In this document: one piece after another, positions 18,391 through 26,420 of the stretch | How positions within the stretch are numbered: the stretch's first letter is position 1 | Layout: the number at the start of each line of letters is the position of its first letter | Source: Silvibacterium sp. | GTDB taxonomy: Bacteria; Acidobacteriota; Terriglobia; Terriglobales; Acidobacteriaceae | NCBI GenBank assembly: GCA_019232935.1 | Contig: JAFAMZ010000128.1 | Span: forward strand, 1-32,818 | Reading direction: 5' to 3' | DNA length: 32,818 nucleotides | Notes under the pieces: generated by a model | Database searches by the model: none | What the model was told of the DNA's origin: nothing | Seen by the model: the letters and a program-made list of their open reading frames with translations, nothing else | Program-made: the position numbers and the translations under genes

Positions 18391-19377
18391 ATGCAACTTC
18401 TTTCTTCCGTCTACCGACCCATTGCTGTTTTTGTATTGCTCGCCGCCACGCTGCCGGCATTCTCGCAGCAACCGGCAAGCCAGACTGACATTCCCTCGGC
18501 TCCCAGTTCTTCATCCGGGCCGAAGTTTCCGCCCGTGGACCCGAAGAACTTCTCCACTTCCGCCCCTTCGCGTGAGACAGTAGAAGCCTTCCTCCGCGTC
18601 TCTTGGGGGTACGACACCGACCGCGTGTGGCAGGTGCAGGCCATCCAGAAAACGCCCGCTCCGGGAATCAGTAAAGTTACGGCTCTTGTCGCGCAGAAGA
18701 GTGACCCCCAGCAGCAGGTCGCCACTCTGGTCTTCTACGTCACCCCTGATGAGAAGCACCTCATCTCCAACAGCGACGTGCTGCCCTTCGGGGCGATGCC
18801 ATATGCCGATACGCGCCGGATCCTCACCGAGCGCGCTGACGGTCATACCCGGGGGCCTGCTGACAAGAAATTCGAGTTAGTCGAGTTTGCCGACCTGCAG
18901 TGTCCGCATTGTAAGGCCGTTCAGCCTACTATCGAACGGCTCATCGGTGATTTTCCCCAGGCGCATTTCGTCTTCGAAAATTTACCGCTTACGGCGATCC
19001 ACACAGAAGCTTACAAGGCCGCAACGTATGCCACGTGCGTAGCCCAACAGGCCGGCAACGATGCATTCTTCAAATTTATCGATGCCGTGTTCGCCGCTCA
19101 GGAGGGACTCACCCCTGAGACCTCCGACGCCACTCTCGCCGATGTCGTAACGAAAATCGGCCTCGATCCAGCCAAAGTAGGTTCCTGCTCCTACACATCT
19201 GCCGCAAAGGCGCCCGTCGACGCATCCATTAAGCTGGCGGAGGATCTCGAGATCACGGAAACCCCAATGCTGTTCATCAACGGCCGCCAGATTCCGATCG
19301 GCGAGGTCGCGAACGGCCAACTCCCCTACGACACGCTGAAGAAGATCGTCGCCTGGCAGTTCTCGCTCGACCAATAA
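18391..19377 (+). CDS. DsbA-family thioredoxin-fold protein, secreted
   Basis: Signal-like N-terminus; FELVEFADLQCPHCKAVQPTIERLIGDFPQAHFVFENLPL (CPHC active site); cis-Pro region ITETPMLFINGRQIPIGE. Confidence 0.92.
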   Translation: MQLLSSVYRPIAVFVLLAATLPAFSQQPASQTDIPSAPSSSSGPKFPPVDPKNFSTSAPSRETVEAFLRVSWGYDTDRVWQVQAIQKTPAPGISKVTALVAQKSDPQQQVATLVFYVTPDEKHLISNSDVLPFGAMPYADTRRILTERADGHTRGPADKKFELVEFADLQCPHCKAVQPTIERLIGDFPQAHFVFENLPLTAIHTEAYKAATYATCVAQQAGNDAFFKFIDAVFAAQEGLTPETSDATLADVVTKIGLDPAKVGSCSYTSAAKAPVDASIKLAEDLEITETPMLFINGRQIPIGEVANGQLPYDTLKKIVAWQFSLDQ

Positions 19378-19404
19378 AAACGCGGGAGGTCTGTATCTCT
19401 CCCG
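19376..19404 (-). terminator. Rho-independent terminator for dps (minus strand)
   Basis: Minus strand reads CGGGAG-AGATACAGAC-CTCCCG-CGTTTTTATT. Stem arms at 19383-19388 and 19399-19404. Confidence 0.65.
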
Positions 19405-19420
19405 GCCTGGAACTGCTGTA

Positions 19421-19960
19421 TCAGTGCCCGCTCGAGTCGCCCCGGCGGCTGGCTTCAAACAGGAACCAGGTGCGCCGCTCAGTCTCGTCGATCCACACTT
19501 CGATCAGGCTCGTAGTGGCCACATCATCGTGTTCCTCGCATACATCGTGAGCCTCACGAAGCCGCGCCGCCAGTGCTTGGTTCTCCTCGCGCAACTCGGA
19601 GAGCATGTCGGAGGGCTCCACAAACTCGGCATCGTTATCCAGAACCCGCTGCAGGCTGCGGATTTGCCCAAGCGACTTGATCGTCTGCCCGCCGATCTTT
19701 CGCACGCGTTCGGCAATTGGATCCGTCATGGCAAAGATCTGATCGGCCTGCTCGTCAAGCAGTAAATGATAGTCGCGGAAATGCGGTCCGCTCATGTGCC
19801 AATGGAAGTTCTTCGTCTTCAGGTAAAGCGCGAATACATCGGCAAGAATCGCGTTCATCGTTGCCGATATGTCTTTGGTCGCTGCCGGTTTAAGGTCGGT
19901 TGGAGTAGCGAGCGGCGCCGCCTGCCGATGTTCCAGTTCCTCAGTAGCTGTCTTCTTCAT
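19421..19960 (-). CDS. dps: Dps family DNA-binding ferritin-like protein
   Basis: KDISATMNAILADVFALYLKTKNFHWHMSGPHFRDYHLLLDEQADQIFAMTDPIAERVRKIGG is a typical Dps N-terminal helix with ferroxidase ligands. Confidence 0.95.
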   Translation of the reverse strand: MKKTATEELEHRQAAPLATPTDLKPAATKDISATMNAILADVFALYLKTKNFHWHMSGPHFRDYHLLLDEQADQIFAMTDPIAERVRKIGGQTIKSLGQIRSLQRVLDNDAEFVEPSDMLSELREENQALAARLREAHDVCEEHDDVATTSLIEVWIDETERRTWFLFEASRRGDSSGH

Positions 19961-20025
19961 GGGATATCTCCTCCACCTGTCTAAATCTGGGACGACGAAT
20001 TTCGCCCCTGGCGTTTGTCAAGCCG

Positions 20026-20047
20026 ACAAAACCGCAGTCGCCTGCGG
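20026..20047 (-). terminator. Rho-independent terminator on the minus strand between the zinc-ribbon gene and dps
   Basis: Perfect hairpin CCGCAG (20032-20037) - 4-nt loop - CTGCGG (20042-20047); the minus strand continues with TTTTGTC. Confidence 0.6.
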
Positions 20048-20178
20048 CAGTCGCGGATTCGGACGTTTTCAGTCACCGAAATCAGGCCCAACCCTGATTT
20101 GAAGCAAAAGACCGGAGCCGGTCGCATCATTCTCGTGAAAAATTGTGGAAAGCCGCGCAGCGGACGGGTCGAGCAAAA

Positions 20179-20460
20179 CTATGAGGCGAGACGCTGTGCT
20201 CCGAGACGCATTTCAAACCGTGGCACCGGCATCTTCAACAGGGGAGCTGACTCTTTGCTTCGCGGCTGAAGTTGCTGTCCCGCGGGACGCCACCTCTCAA
20301 CGGCGAATCGCTTGGTGCAGCTCTCGCATAGCCATACGATTTTCCGCGCCACCGACGGGCCCGCACCTTCGCTGTCGGCAACGGCATAGTCAATCGTGTA
20401 AACACTACCGCTTCGGAGATAAAGCCCTTCGGCCTTGCAGTTTGGATTCGCGCACTTCAT
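20179..20460 (-). CDS. Small zinc-ribbon-like hypothetical protein
   Basis: Internal ATG 20460: MKCANPNCKAEGLYLRSGSVYTIDYAVADSEGAGPSVARKIVWLCESCTKRFAVERW... with CxxxxC and CxxC pairs. Confidence 0.65.
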   Translation of the reverse strand: MKCANPNCKAEGLYLRSGSVYTIDYAVADSEGAGPSVARKIVWLCESCTKRFAVERWRPAGQQLQPRSKESAPLLKMPVPRFEMRLGAQRLAS

Positions 20461-20556
20461 GGCATTCGCCTTTCGGCTGAGGAGAGGATTGAAGTGGATT
20501 GCCCCTACAATCAAAATGTCGTCACCGTTAGAGTAGGTTCGCGACGGGGAAATTTC

Positions 20557-20572
20557 TGTGACGGCGGTCACC
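20557..20572. promoter_or_regulatory. CRP/FNR-family-like dyad (site 1), facing the zinc-ribbon gene
   Basis: TGTGA-CGGCGG-TCACC, 9/10 to TGTGA-N6-TCACA; centre 20564.5. Minus-strand TACTCT (20535-20530) starts 29.5 bp from the centre. Confidence 0.5.
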
Positions 20573-20593
20573 TTCCTGGTGCAATTTCGTTCC

Positions 20594-20609
20594 TGTGATG
20601 CCCATCACT
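20594..20609. promoter_or_regulatory. CRP/FNR-family-like dyad (site 2), facing the USP gene
   Basis: TGTGA-TGCCCA-TCACT, 9/10 to consensus; centre 20601.5. TAGAGT (20631-20636) starts 29.5 bp downstream. Confidence 0.55.
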
Positions 20610-20731
20610 GGCGCAGTCCCAACGCTGGAGTAGAGTGGACTGTTTTTGAAGAGGTACGCCGGCGACGACTGCATTTTGTTCCCGTAAGTTGCGGTCGCTT
20701 GGAGCCTGTTTTCGCGGAAACGAGGTGTGTC

Positions 20732-21637
20732 ATGCATGAATATCGCGAATTTACAATGAAGCGGATCGTGGTTGCGACGGATTTCTCCGATGCATCATAC
20801 GGAGCTGTGAATTATGCCAGGCAACTGGCCCGTTGTTTTGCGGCAAGGGTGCTGGTTGTGCATGTCATCGACATGGCCCGCACCTTGCAACTGGATGGTA
20901 TGCCCACGGAGCCGCTGCCGTCTCGCGTTGATTCTGCTGAAGACGAGCTGCAACGCATCGGATCGAGTCTCTCCTTCGATGGAATCCCCTGCTCTACCGC
21001 GGTACGCGTTGGCACTATACGCGAGATGGTCTCCGAACTTATCGACGAGCGCCATGCGGACCTGCTCGTCATTGGGACAAGCGGCAAGGGATTCAGGGAC
21101 GGCGAAGGCCTCGGCTCGGTTGCCGAGATGCTGCTTCGTTCCGTATCGTGCCCTGTGCTCACCGTAGGCAAAAGCGTTCGGTTGGACGCCTATGAAGCGA
21201 CCCATGAACGAGTCATTCTGTTTCCCACCGACTTCTCAGAGGTTTCGCGGGCGGCGCTTGCCTATACCGCGTGTCTCGCCCGGCATCTTGCCGGAAGGCT
21301 CGTGTTGCTGCACATTGTTCGGGCCGATTCACGAGTACCGGCATCTGTCCACGAGAGGCAGTTCCAGGAATTCACCCGTGAGATAACGTACCCGGTCATC
21401 TCGGAATGCCTGGTTCGCGCCGGAAACACGGCAGATACGATCGTAAAGGTTTCGGCTGAGAAGCGGACCGACTTCATAGTCATGGGTGTGCACGGACGCC
21501 ACGACGCCGAAATCGCCCTTGGCGAAAAATTTGCGTTCGATGTGATCCGTCTGGCCAGGTGCCCCGTTTTTACCTTGTCTGCGGGAGACAAGGCGCACGC
21601 GCTCGATCACGTGCTGGCTGGCACCGCCCGCGCCTGA
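20732..21637 (+). CDS. Universal stress protein, tandem UspA domains
   Basis: MKRIVVATDFSDASYGAVNYARQLA...LLVIGTSGKGFRDGEGLGSVAEMLLRSVSCPVLTV, then a second domain RVILFPTDFSEVSRAALAYTACLA...FIVMGVHGRHDAEIALGEKFAFDVIRLARCPVFTL. Start ATG 20732 (or 20756) preferred over the track start 20558. Confidence 0.94.
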   Translation: MHEYREFTMKRIVVATDFSDASYGAVNYARQLARCFAARVLVVHVIDMARTLQLDGMPTEPLPSRVDSAEDELQRIGSSLSFDGIPCSTAVRVGTIREMVSELIDERHADLLVIGTSGKGFRDGEGLGSVAEMLLRSVSCPVLTVGKSVRLDAYEATHERVILFPTDFSEVSRAALAYTACLARHLAGRLVLLHIVRADSRVPASVHERQFQEFTREITYPVISECLVRAGNTADTIVKVSAEKRTDFIVMGVHGRHDAEIALGEKFAFDVIRLARCPVFTLSAGDKAHALDHVLAGTARA

Positions 21638-21696
21638 ACAAGCGCTCAGATTCGGGCAGACTGAGGACCGCTCATCCCGATCTGCCGATATGCAGG

Positions 21697-22344
21697 TTAA
21701 ACACTCACTATGTGGTGCCTCACCGCATAGCGTACGAGTTCGGCGTTGCTCCTCGCGCCCAGCGCTTCCATCATTCGATATTTGTGAAAGGCCACTGTTC
21801 GGGGAGTCATATTCAGGATGCCGCCGATCTCCTTCATCACTTTGCCCTCGGCGAGCAACTGCAGCACTTCGCGTTGTCTTTCAGTGAGGCGCTCGTCTTC
21901 CTCGATCAGCTTCTTTTCCTTACGGCGCAGATAATCCACGTCGTCCTTGCAGATTGTCCGAGACATATAAGAACGGCCCTGCAGGACCTCTCGCACCGCA
22001 GTGAGCATCTCCTTGGCTGCGCAAGTCTTCAACAGATAACCGGAAGCCCCGCGGCGAAACGCCTCGGCCGCAAGTTCGATGTCGGTGTTCATCGTCAGGA
22101 AAATGAGCTTCACGCTCGGTAAGATCTCTTTTACCTGCTGGCCGGCATCCAGGCCATTGAGCACCGGCATCGCAATATCCACCACTATAACGTCCGGCCT
22201 GAGCTGCCCGGCAGCGCGAACCATTGCCCGACCGTTGCTCACTATTTCTGCGATTTCGTATTCACCCTCGAGCAGATTACGGCATAGGTCCGCTACGAGC
22301 GTATGGTCGTCGGCTATCAGAATGCGAGAACGGCTCGAGGACAT
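21697..22344 (-). CDS. NarL/FixJ-family response regulator (REC + LuxR-type HTH)
   Basis: RILIADDHTLVADLCRNLL...VIVVDIAMPVLNGLDAGQQ...GYLLKTCAAKEMLTAVREVLQG and HTH LTERQREVLQLLAEGKVMKEIGGILNMTPRTVAFHKYRMMEALG. Confidence 0.96.
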   Translation of the reverse strand: MSSSRSRILIADDHTLVADLCRNLLEGEYEIAEIVSNGRAMVRAAGQLRPDVIVVDIAMPVLNGLDAGQQVKEILPSVKLIFLTMNTDIELAAEAFRRGASGYLLKTCAAKEMLTAVREVLQGRSYMSRTICKDDVDYLRRKEKKLIEEDERLTERQREVLQLLAEGKVMKEIGGILNMTPRTVAFHKYRMMEALGARSNAELVRYAVRHHIVSV

Positions 22345-22402
22345 GTCGATCTCCCTTGTTCGTGACTACCGCACTATTATCTCGGCGCTAAATGGCGCAA
22401 GA

Positions 22403-22418
22403 TGTGTTCTACGTCACA
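22403..22418. promoter_or_regulatory. CRP/FNR-family-like dyad (site 3), facing the NarL-type regulator gene
   Basis: TGTGT-TCTACG-TCACA, 9/10 to consensus; centre 22410.5. Minus-strand GATAAT (22381-22376) starts 29.5 bp from the centre. Confidence 0.55.
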
Positions 22419-22496
22419 CAGGCGAAAAGGTCAACGGAAATGCCGCCGATGCCGCATAATTTTCGATGAAAGATTTTCGAAGCTGCTGGAGTTCAG

Positions 22497-22913
22497 CTAT
22501 TTACGCTGATTTTGCTGATACAGCAAAGTAGAAGAAACGAAGAGCTTTTCTGCGATTGCTGCCTCTACCCCGGAGACTAGGTCCGCGCTCAGCCGCGATT
22601 TCACTACGTAGGCCAGTGCTCCCGACCCGATCGCCGCGTTGACGAAATCGTAATCTTCATGAACGGTGAGAAACACGATCTTGGCCCGGGATCCCGAATC
22701 CCGGAGCTCTTTCGCCAGATCGATCCCGCTGACCTCGCCCATCGAAATATCAAGGATCACTACGTCCGGCTTTAGTCGCATGCATTCACCGACTACTCTC
22801 TGGCCCTCACGTAATGTGCCGACAATCTCATACCTCTTCGCCAGCACTCTGGATACCTGATCCAGAACTGCGGAGTTATCGTCGGCGAGAAGAACACGAT
22901 ACATGACACGCAT
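22497..22913 (-). CDS. Receiver-only response regulator (no HTH)
   Basis: MRVMYRVLLADDNSAVLDQVSRVLAKRYEIVGTLREGQRVVGECMRLKPDVVILDISMGEVSGIDLAKELRD...LAYVVKSRLSADLVSGVEAAIAEKLFVSSTLLYQQNQRK, then stop. ATG 22913 follows AAGGAG; ATG 22904 is also possible. Track start 22967 is probably upstream. Confidence 0.88.
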   Translation of the reverse strand: MRVMYRVLLADDNSAVLDQVSRVLAKRYEIVGTLREGQRVVGECMRLKPDVVILDISMGEVSGIDLAKELRDSGSRAKIVFLTVHEDYDFVNAAIGSGALAYVVKSRLSADLVSGVEAAIAEKLFVSSTLLYQQNQRK

Positions 22914-23002
22914 GCTCCTTCCCTGCATGTCGCAACGAAAGCTGAAAGTGGCTATACTGCGGGACACCTCGGCAACGAATGACAGTCAGCCTGATTGCGA
23001 GG

Positions 23003-24817
23003 TTAAGTGATCTCCGGCTCGCCGCCTACTGTCAAAAGTGACGGGGGTACGCGCTCCTGGTCACCTGCCGCATGGGCGCTTCGGCCCCGCTTCAGGCGGG
23101 CCGGAACTCTGCCCTCCACCTGCGTGCCATCGCCGGGGCTCGATCGGATACGGAATTCCCCACCCACGGACCGAAGACGCTCGCCCATGCTGACCAGGCC
23201 CAGGCCGAGGGGATCCAGCGGGCGGCTTGGATCGAATCCGATCCCATTGTCAGAAACACTCAACTTGACCACACCGGAGTCTTGAATCAGCTCTACTCTG
23301 ACCTCCGCTGCGCCGCTATGTCGGGCAACATTGCGCAGCGCTTCCTGCACAGTGCGGAAGAGGCTGAGCGAGACGTCCTCATCCAGGTCACGTGGTAGGC
23401 CCTGAACATTGCATTCTGCGCTGATGCGATGCTGGCGCGAGAATTCATGGCAGGCGTCTCGCACCGCTGTACCCAGTCCGAGATAATGGAGCTTCGATGG
23501 GTGGAGTTGGTGTGAGAGATGCTGGATGTCTGTGGCAATTTCGTTTGTCAGTTTCCACAAATCGTCCAGCTCTCTCGTCTGTTCCGCCTTTGAGTGGTTT
23601 CCACTCGCGTGAATCACCCGTTCAATTCCGTTTGCCAGCAGTGCCATTCTCTGATTGATGTCGTCGTGCAGCTCTCTCGCTATGCGCATTCGTTCTTTTT
23701 CCTGCGCCTGGATCAGCCTGCCGCTGAACTCTGCACGCGCTGCCTTGGCTTCCTTCTCGTTCGTTACGTCGATGCAGCAACCGATGTAGCCGGCTAGTTC
23801 TCCATTCTCCAGAAATCGCGGGACCGCATGCGTCCTCATCCAGCAATACTCACCGTCGTAACGGCGCATTCGGTGCTCGGCCGCAAAACTCACTCTCGAG
23901 GCCAGCGCCTTACCGTAAGTGTGCTTGTACGATTCGAGATCGCCTGGGTAAATGCTTTCGATCCACCCTTCGTTCAACTCGTCCTGTTTGCTTCGGCCGG
24001 TAAACTTGAGCCATGCCTGGTTGACGTCCGTGAACTTGCTGTCTCCATCGGTGAGCCACATCAGAACCGGGGCGGAATCCGCAAGCAGACGAAATCGTTT
24101 CTCGCTTTCGCCGACAGCTTGTTCGGCCCTTTTGCGGTCCGTAATGTCGGCGGCAACTCCGAGCACGCATTCCTCACCCGCCAGCTCGATCAATTCAGCC
24201 GACGCCTGGGCGATCCTGATTACCCCATCTTTCCGTCGGAAGTGGAATTCAACGTCACGCAAATGCCGTTCGGCAACGAGCTTACTGATAAGCCTTGTCC
24301 TTTCGTCCCCGTCCACCCATAGCCCTATTTCCTGCACTGTCCGCCCAAGTACCTCCTCACGGCTGTACCCGGTCATTCGTTCGTAGGTCTCGTTTACATC
24401 GATATACCTTTGGGTCGCTGCCGAGGTCAGCGTAACCGTCATCGGGCCTTGCCGGAAAGCCTTCGAGAACATCTCCTCGGATTTGCGCAGCTGCTGTTCC
24501 TTGCGTTCCAGAACGGCTTGAGTGGCGTGGCTCTCGGACCGGCTGCGCAGAAGCGACACAATAATGAGGAGCTCAATTCCGGCAATCGCACCAAGAATAA
24601 CTACCTTGGCCAGATACCCTGACTGCGCAGCGCTGGCGGTCTGCGCCATAGCGCAATGCGGCAGAAATAGAATTCCCAAGGTGAATAGAGCCGCACATGT
24701 GAGATTGCGCGCCATACATGCCCACGCGCCAGAGTGTTTATCTCGGCACACTGCGCGCTCCTTCTTCGTTCTTATTGGAGACCGCAAACGCTGCGGGCTA
24801 AGACGCTGCAAGATCAT
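23003..24817 (-). CDS. Membrane PAS-domain sensor histidine kinase (HisKA_3/HATPase_c, NarX/DegS type)
   Basis: Signal/TM N-terminus, PAS blocks (RYIDVNETYERMTGYSREEVLGRT; KFTDVNQAWLKFTGRSKQDELNEGW), IARELHDDINQRMALLANGIE phospho-acceptor region, and VSDNGIGFDPSRPLDPLGLGLVSMGERLRSVGG. Confidence 0.95.
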   Translation of the reverse strand: MILQRLSPQRLRSPIRTKKERAVCRDKHSGAWACMARNLTCAALFTLGILFLPHCAMAQTASAAQSGYLAKVVILGAIAGIELLIIVSLLRSRSESHATQAVLERKEQQLRKSEEMFSKAFRQGPMTVTLTSAATQRYIDVNETYERMTGYSREEVLGRTVQEIGLWVDGDERTRLISKLVAERHLRDVEFHFRRKDGVIRIAQASAELIELAGEECVLGVAADITDRKRAEQAVGESEKRFRLLADSAPVLMWLTDGDSKFTDVNQAWLKFTGRSKQDELNEGWIESIYPGDLESYKHTYGKALASRVSFAAEHRMRRYDGEYCWMRTHAVPRFLENGELAGYIGCCIDVTNEKEAKAARAEFSGRLIQAQEKERMRIARELHDDINQRMALLANGIERVIHASGNHSKAEQTRELDDLWKLTNEIATDIQHLSHQLHPSKLHYLGLGTAVRDACHEFSRQHRISAECNVQGLPRDLDEDVSLSLFRTVQEALRNVARHSGAAEVRVELIQDSGVVKLSVSDNGIGFDPSRPLDPLGLGLVSMGERLRSVGGEFRIRSSPGDGTQVEGRVPARLKRGRSAHAAGDQERVPPSLLTVGGEPEIT

Positions 24818-24984
24818 TACCTAGCCTGCATCAACCTTCACTGCTATCGGACCTCTCTCTGCCGAAGCGCGGGTCGCGTCCGACTTCGGGCACTCACGCG
24901 TTGAGGAAGGTTAACACAGGAACAGCACGTCCCAACAGGACAAAGATCAGCCGCAAACCTTATGGCTGTCACATATGTGGACCA

Positions 24985-25494
24985 TCAATTCGCCGAACTG
25001 GCCGCCGCCTTCTCTGCGCGGCCGCGGGTAATCCTATTTGCCAACGCTCTGGCGCAGCTATAAGGCGCCGCAATCAGAACAGGGCCGAGGACCAGCGCCG
25101 CTCCGGGCCGCACCATGCGAAAGATCAGGTACTGCGAGATGAGATCCAGCAGAATCGCAATCGACACAATGTTGCGAAGTGACGTAAGCATCTGCTTCAG
25201 CAACTGCGGCCTGAGTTCCTTGTGGAAGACTAATCCCCACAGAAACGGAGGCGCCCCTGCGCGACCATCATTTCTGCCGTCGCGTATGCCGAGAAGGATT
25301 GCTACCGTCGGTTGAAGGATAAAGCGAAGCCGCCCCGGCCCGTGCAGGCGGGCGACTATGTCTCCAAAAAATGCATTGGTAAACAGGTATAGATCGCCTG
25401 TCTTGAACACGCGATAGAGCGCATGCGGCGTGAAGGCCAGCAAAATGGCCAGCACGCCGATCGGCAAGACCCATTCGCGGAGCTTTGGCCTCAT
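24985..25494 (-). CDS. Hypothetical integral membrane protein
   Basis: 169 aa with several hydrophobic segments (WVLPIGVLAILLAFTPHALYRVF; NIVSIAILLDLISQYLIF; ALVLGPVLIAAPY). Starts 36 nt after the PPK2 stop on the same strand. Confidence 0.7.
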   Translation of the reverse strand: MRPKLREWVLPIGVLAILLAFTPHALYRVFKTGDLYLFTNAFFGDIVARLHGPGRLRFILQPTVAILLGIRDGRNDGRAGAPPFLWGLVFHKELRPQLLKQMLTSLRNIVSIAILLDLISQYLIFRMVRPGAALVLGPVLIAAPYSCARALANRITRGRAEKAAASSAN

Positions 25495-25530
25495 AGTGAT
25501 GCAGTCCGACTGACGGGTATCCGGGCCACG

Positions 25531-26340
25531 TCAATATATCTCTGGGATGAAATGCCGGTGCTTCATCGTAGCCTGGTCGTCATATCGCTTACGCTTGTCG
25601 CGTGGCGGAAGCTTCACCCTCTCGCCCGGCACCTTCTTGTAGGGAATCATTCCCAGCAGGTGGGTGATGCAGTTGAGCCGGGCCCTCTTCTTGTCGTCAG
25701 ACCGAATAATATGCCAGGGAGCAGCCTTGCTGTCCGTTTTGTCCAGCATGATGTCTCTCGCGCGCGAAAATTCGTACCAGCGCCGGAATGACTCAGTATC
25801 CATCGGACTTAGCTTCCATTGCCGCAGCGGATCGTTGATCCTCGCCTTGAATCTTCGCTCCTGCTCCCCCTGGCCCACTTCCAGCCAGTCCTTGATCAGC
25901 ACAATGCCGTTGTTAATTAGATACTGCTCGGCCTGCGGACACCGGTCGAGAAAGATATCGTGTTGCTCCTTGGTGCAGAAGCCCATCACGTATTCAATCC
26001 CGGCGCGGTTGTACCAGCTTCGGTCGAAGATGACGATTTCACCCGCCGCCGGAAAATGCTGGATATAGCGCTGCATGTACATCTGCGACTTCTCGCGGTC
26101 CGATGGCGTAGGCAGCGCAACAACGCGGAACACGCGCGGACTCACTCGCTCTGTAATAGCACGGATCGTTCCGCCTTTTCCCGCGGCATCGCGTCCTTCA
26201 AAGATGACAATCACTCTGAGGCCCTTGTGCTTCACCCAATACTGAAGCTTGCACAACTCGGCCTGGAGCCGGCGAAGCTCCTTCGTGTATTCCTTGTTGG
26301 TCAGTTTTTCGCCGTTCCTTGCGGCTTCCTTGTCGCCCAT
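25531..26340 (-). CDS. ppk2: Polyphosphate kinase 2 family protein
   Basis: VIVIFEGRDAAGKGGTIRAITERVSPRVFRVVALPTPSDREKSQMYMQRYIQHFPAAGEIVIFDRSWYNRAGIEYVMGFC is a PPK2 Walker A/B and lid signature. Confidence 0.96.
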   Translation of the reverse strand: MGDKEAARNGEKLTNKEYTKELRRLQAELCKLQYWVKHKGLRVIVIFEGRDAAGKGGTIRAITERVSPRVFRVVALPTPSDREKSQMYMQRYIQHFPAAGEIVIFDRSWYNRAGIEYVMGFCTKEQHDIFLDRCPQAEQYLINNGIVLIKDWLEVGQGEQERRFKARINDPLRQWKLSPMDTESFRRWYEFSRARDIMLDKTDSKAAPWHIIRSDDKKRARLNCITHLLGMIPYKKVPGERVKLPPRDKRKRYDDQATMKHRHFIPEIY

Positions 26341-26396
26341 GAATCGTCTTCCTTCTCCCAGGAGGACAAGGCTACTAAGGCGGAAACTCTTGTGGA

Positions 26397-26416
26397 TACT
26401 GTCAGAAACAACAGTA
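26397..26416. promoter_or_regulatory. LexA-box-like dyad upstream of ppk2
   Basis: TACTGT-CAGAAACA-ACAGTA: both 6-bp half-sites and the 8-bp spacing match the E. coli LexA consensus TACTGT-N8-ACAGTA. Confidence 0.3.
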
Positions 26417-26420
26417 CGGG

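Noticed and set aside
21649-21687. Imperfect inverted repeat TCGGGCAGA...TCTGCCGA between convergent USP and NarL-type regulator genes
   Set aside because: Stem has a bulge, the loop is long and there is no T tract; too weak to call a terminator.
24970-24979. CACATATGTG palindrome
   Set aside because: Only 10 bp, half-sites in the opposite order to a CRP site, and just past the end of a gene; expected by chance.
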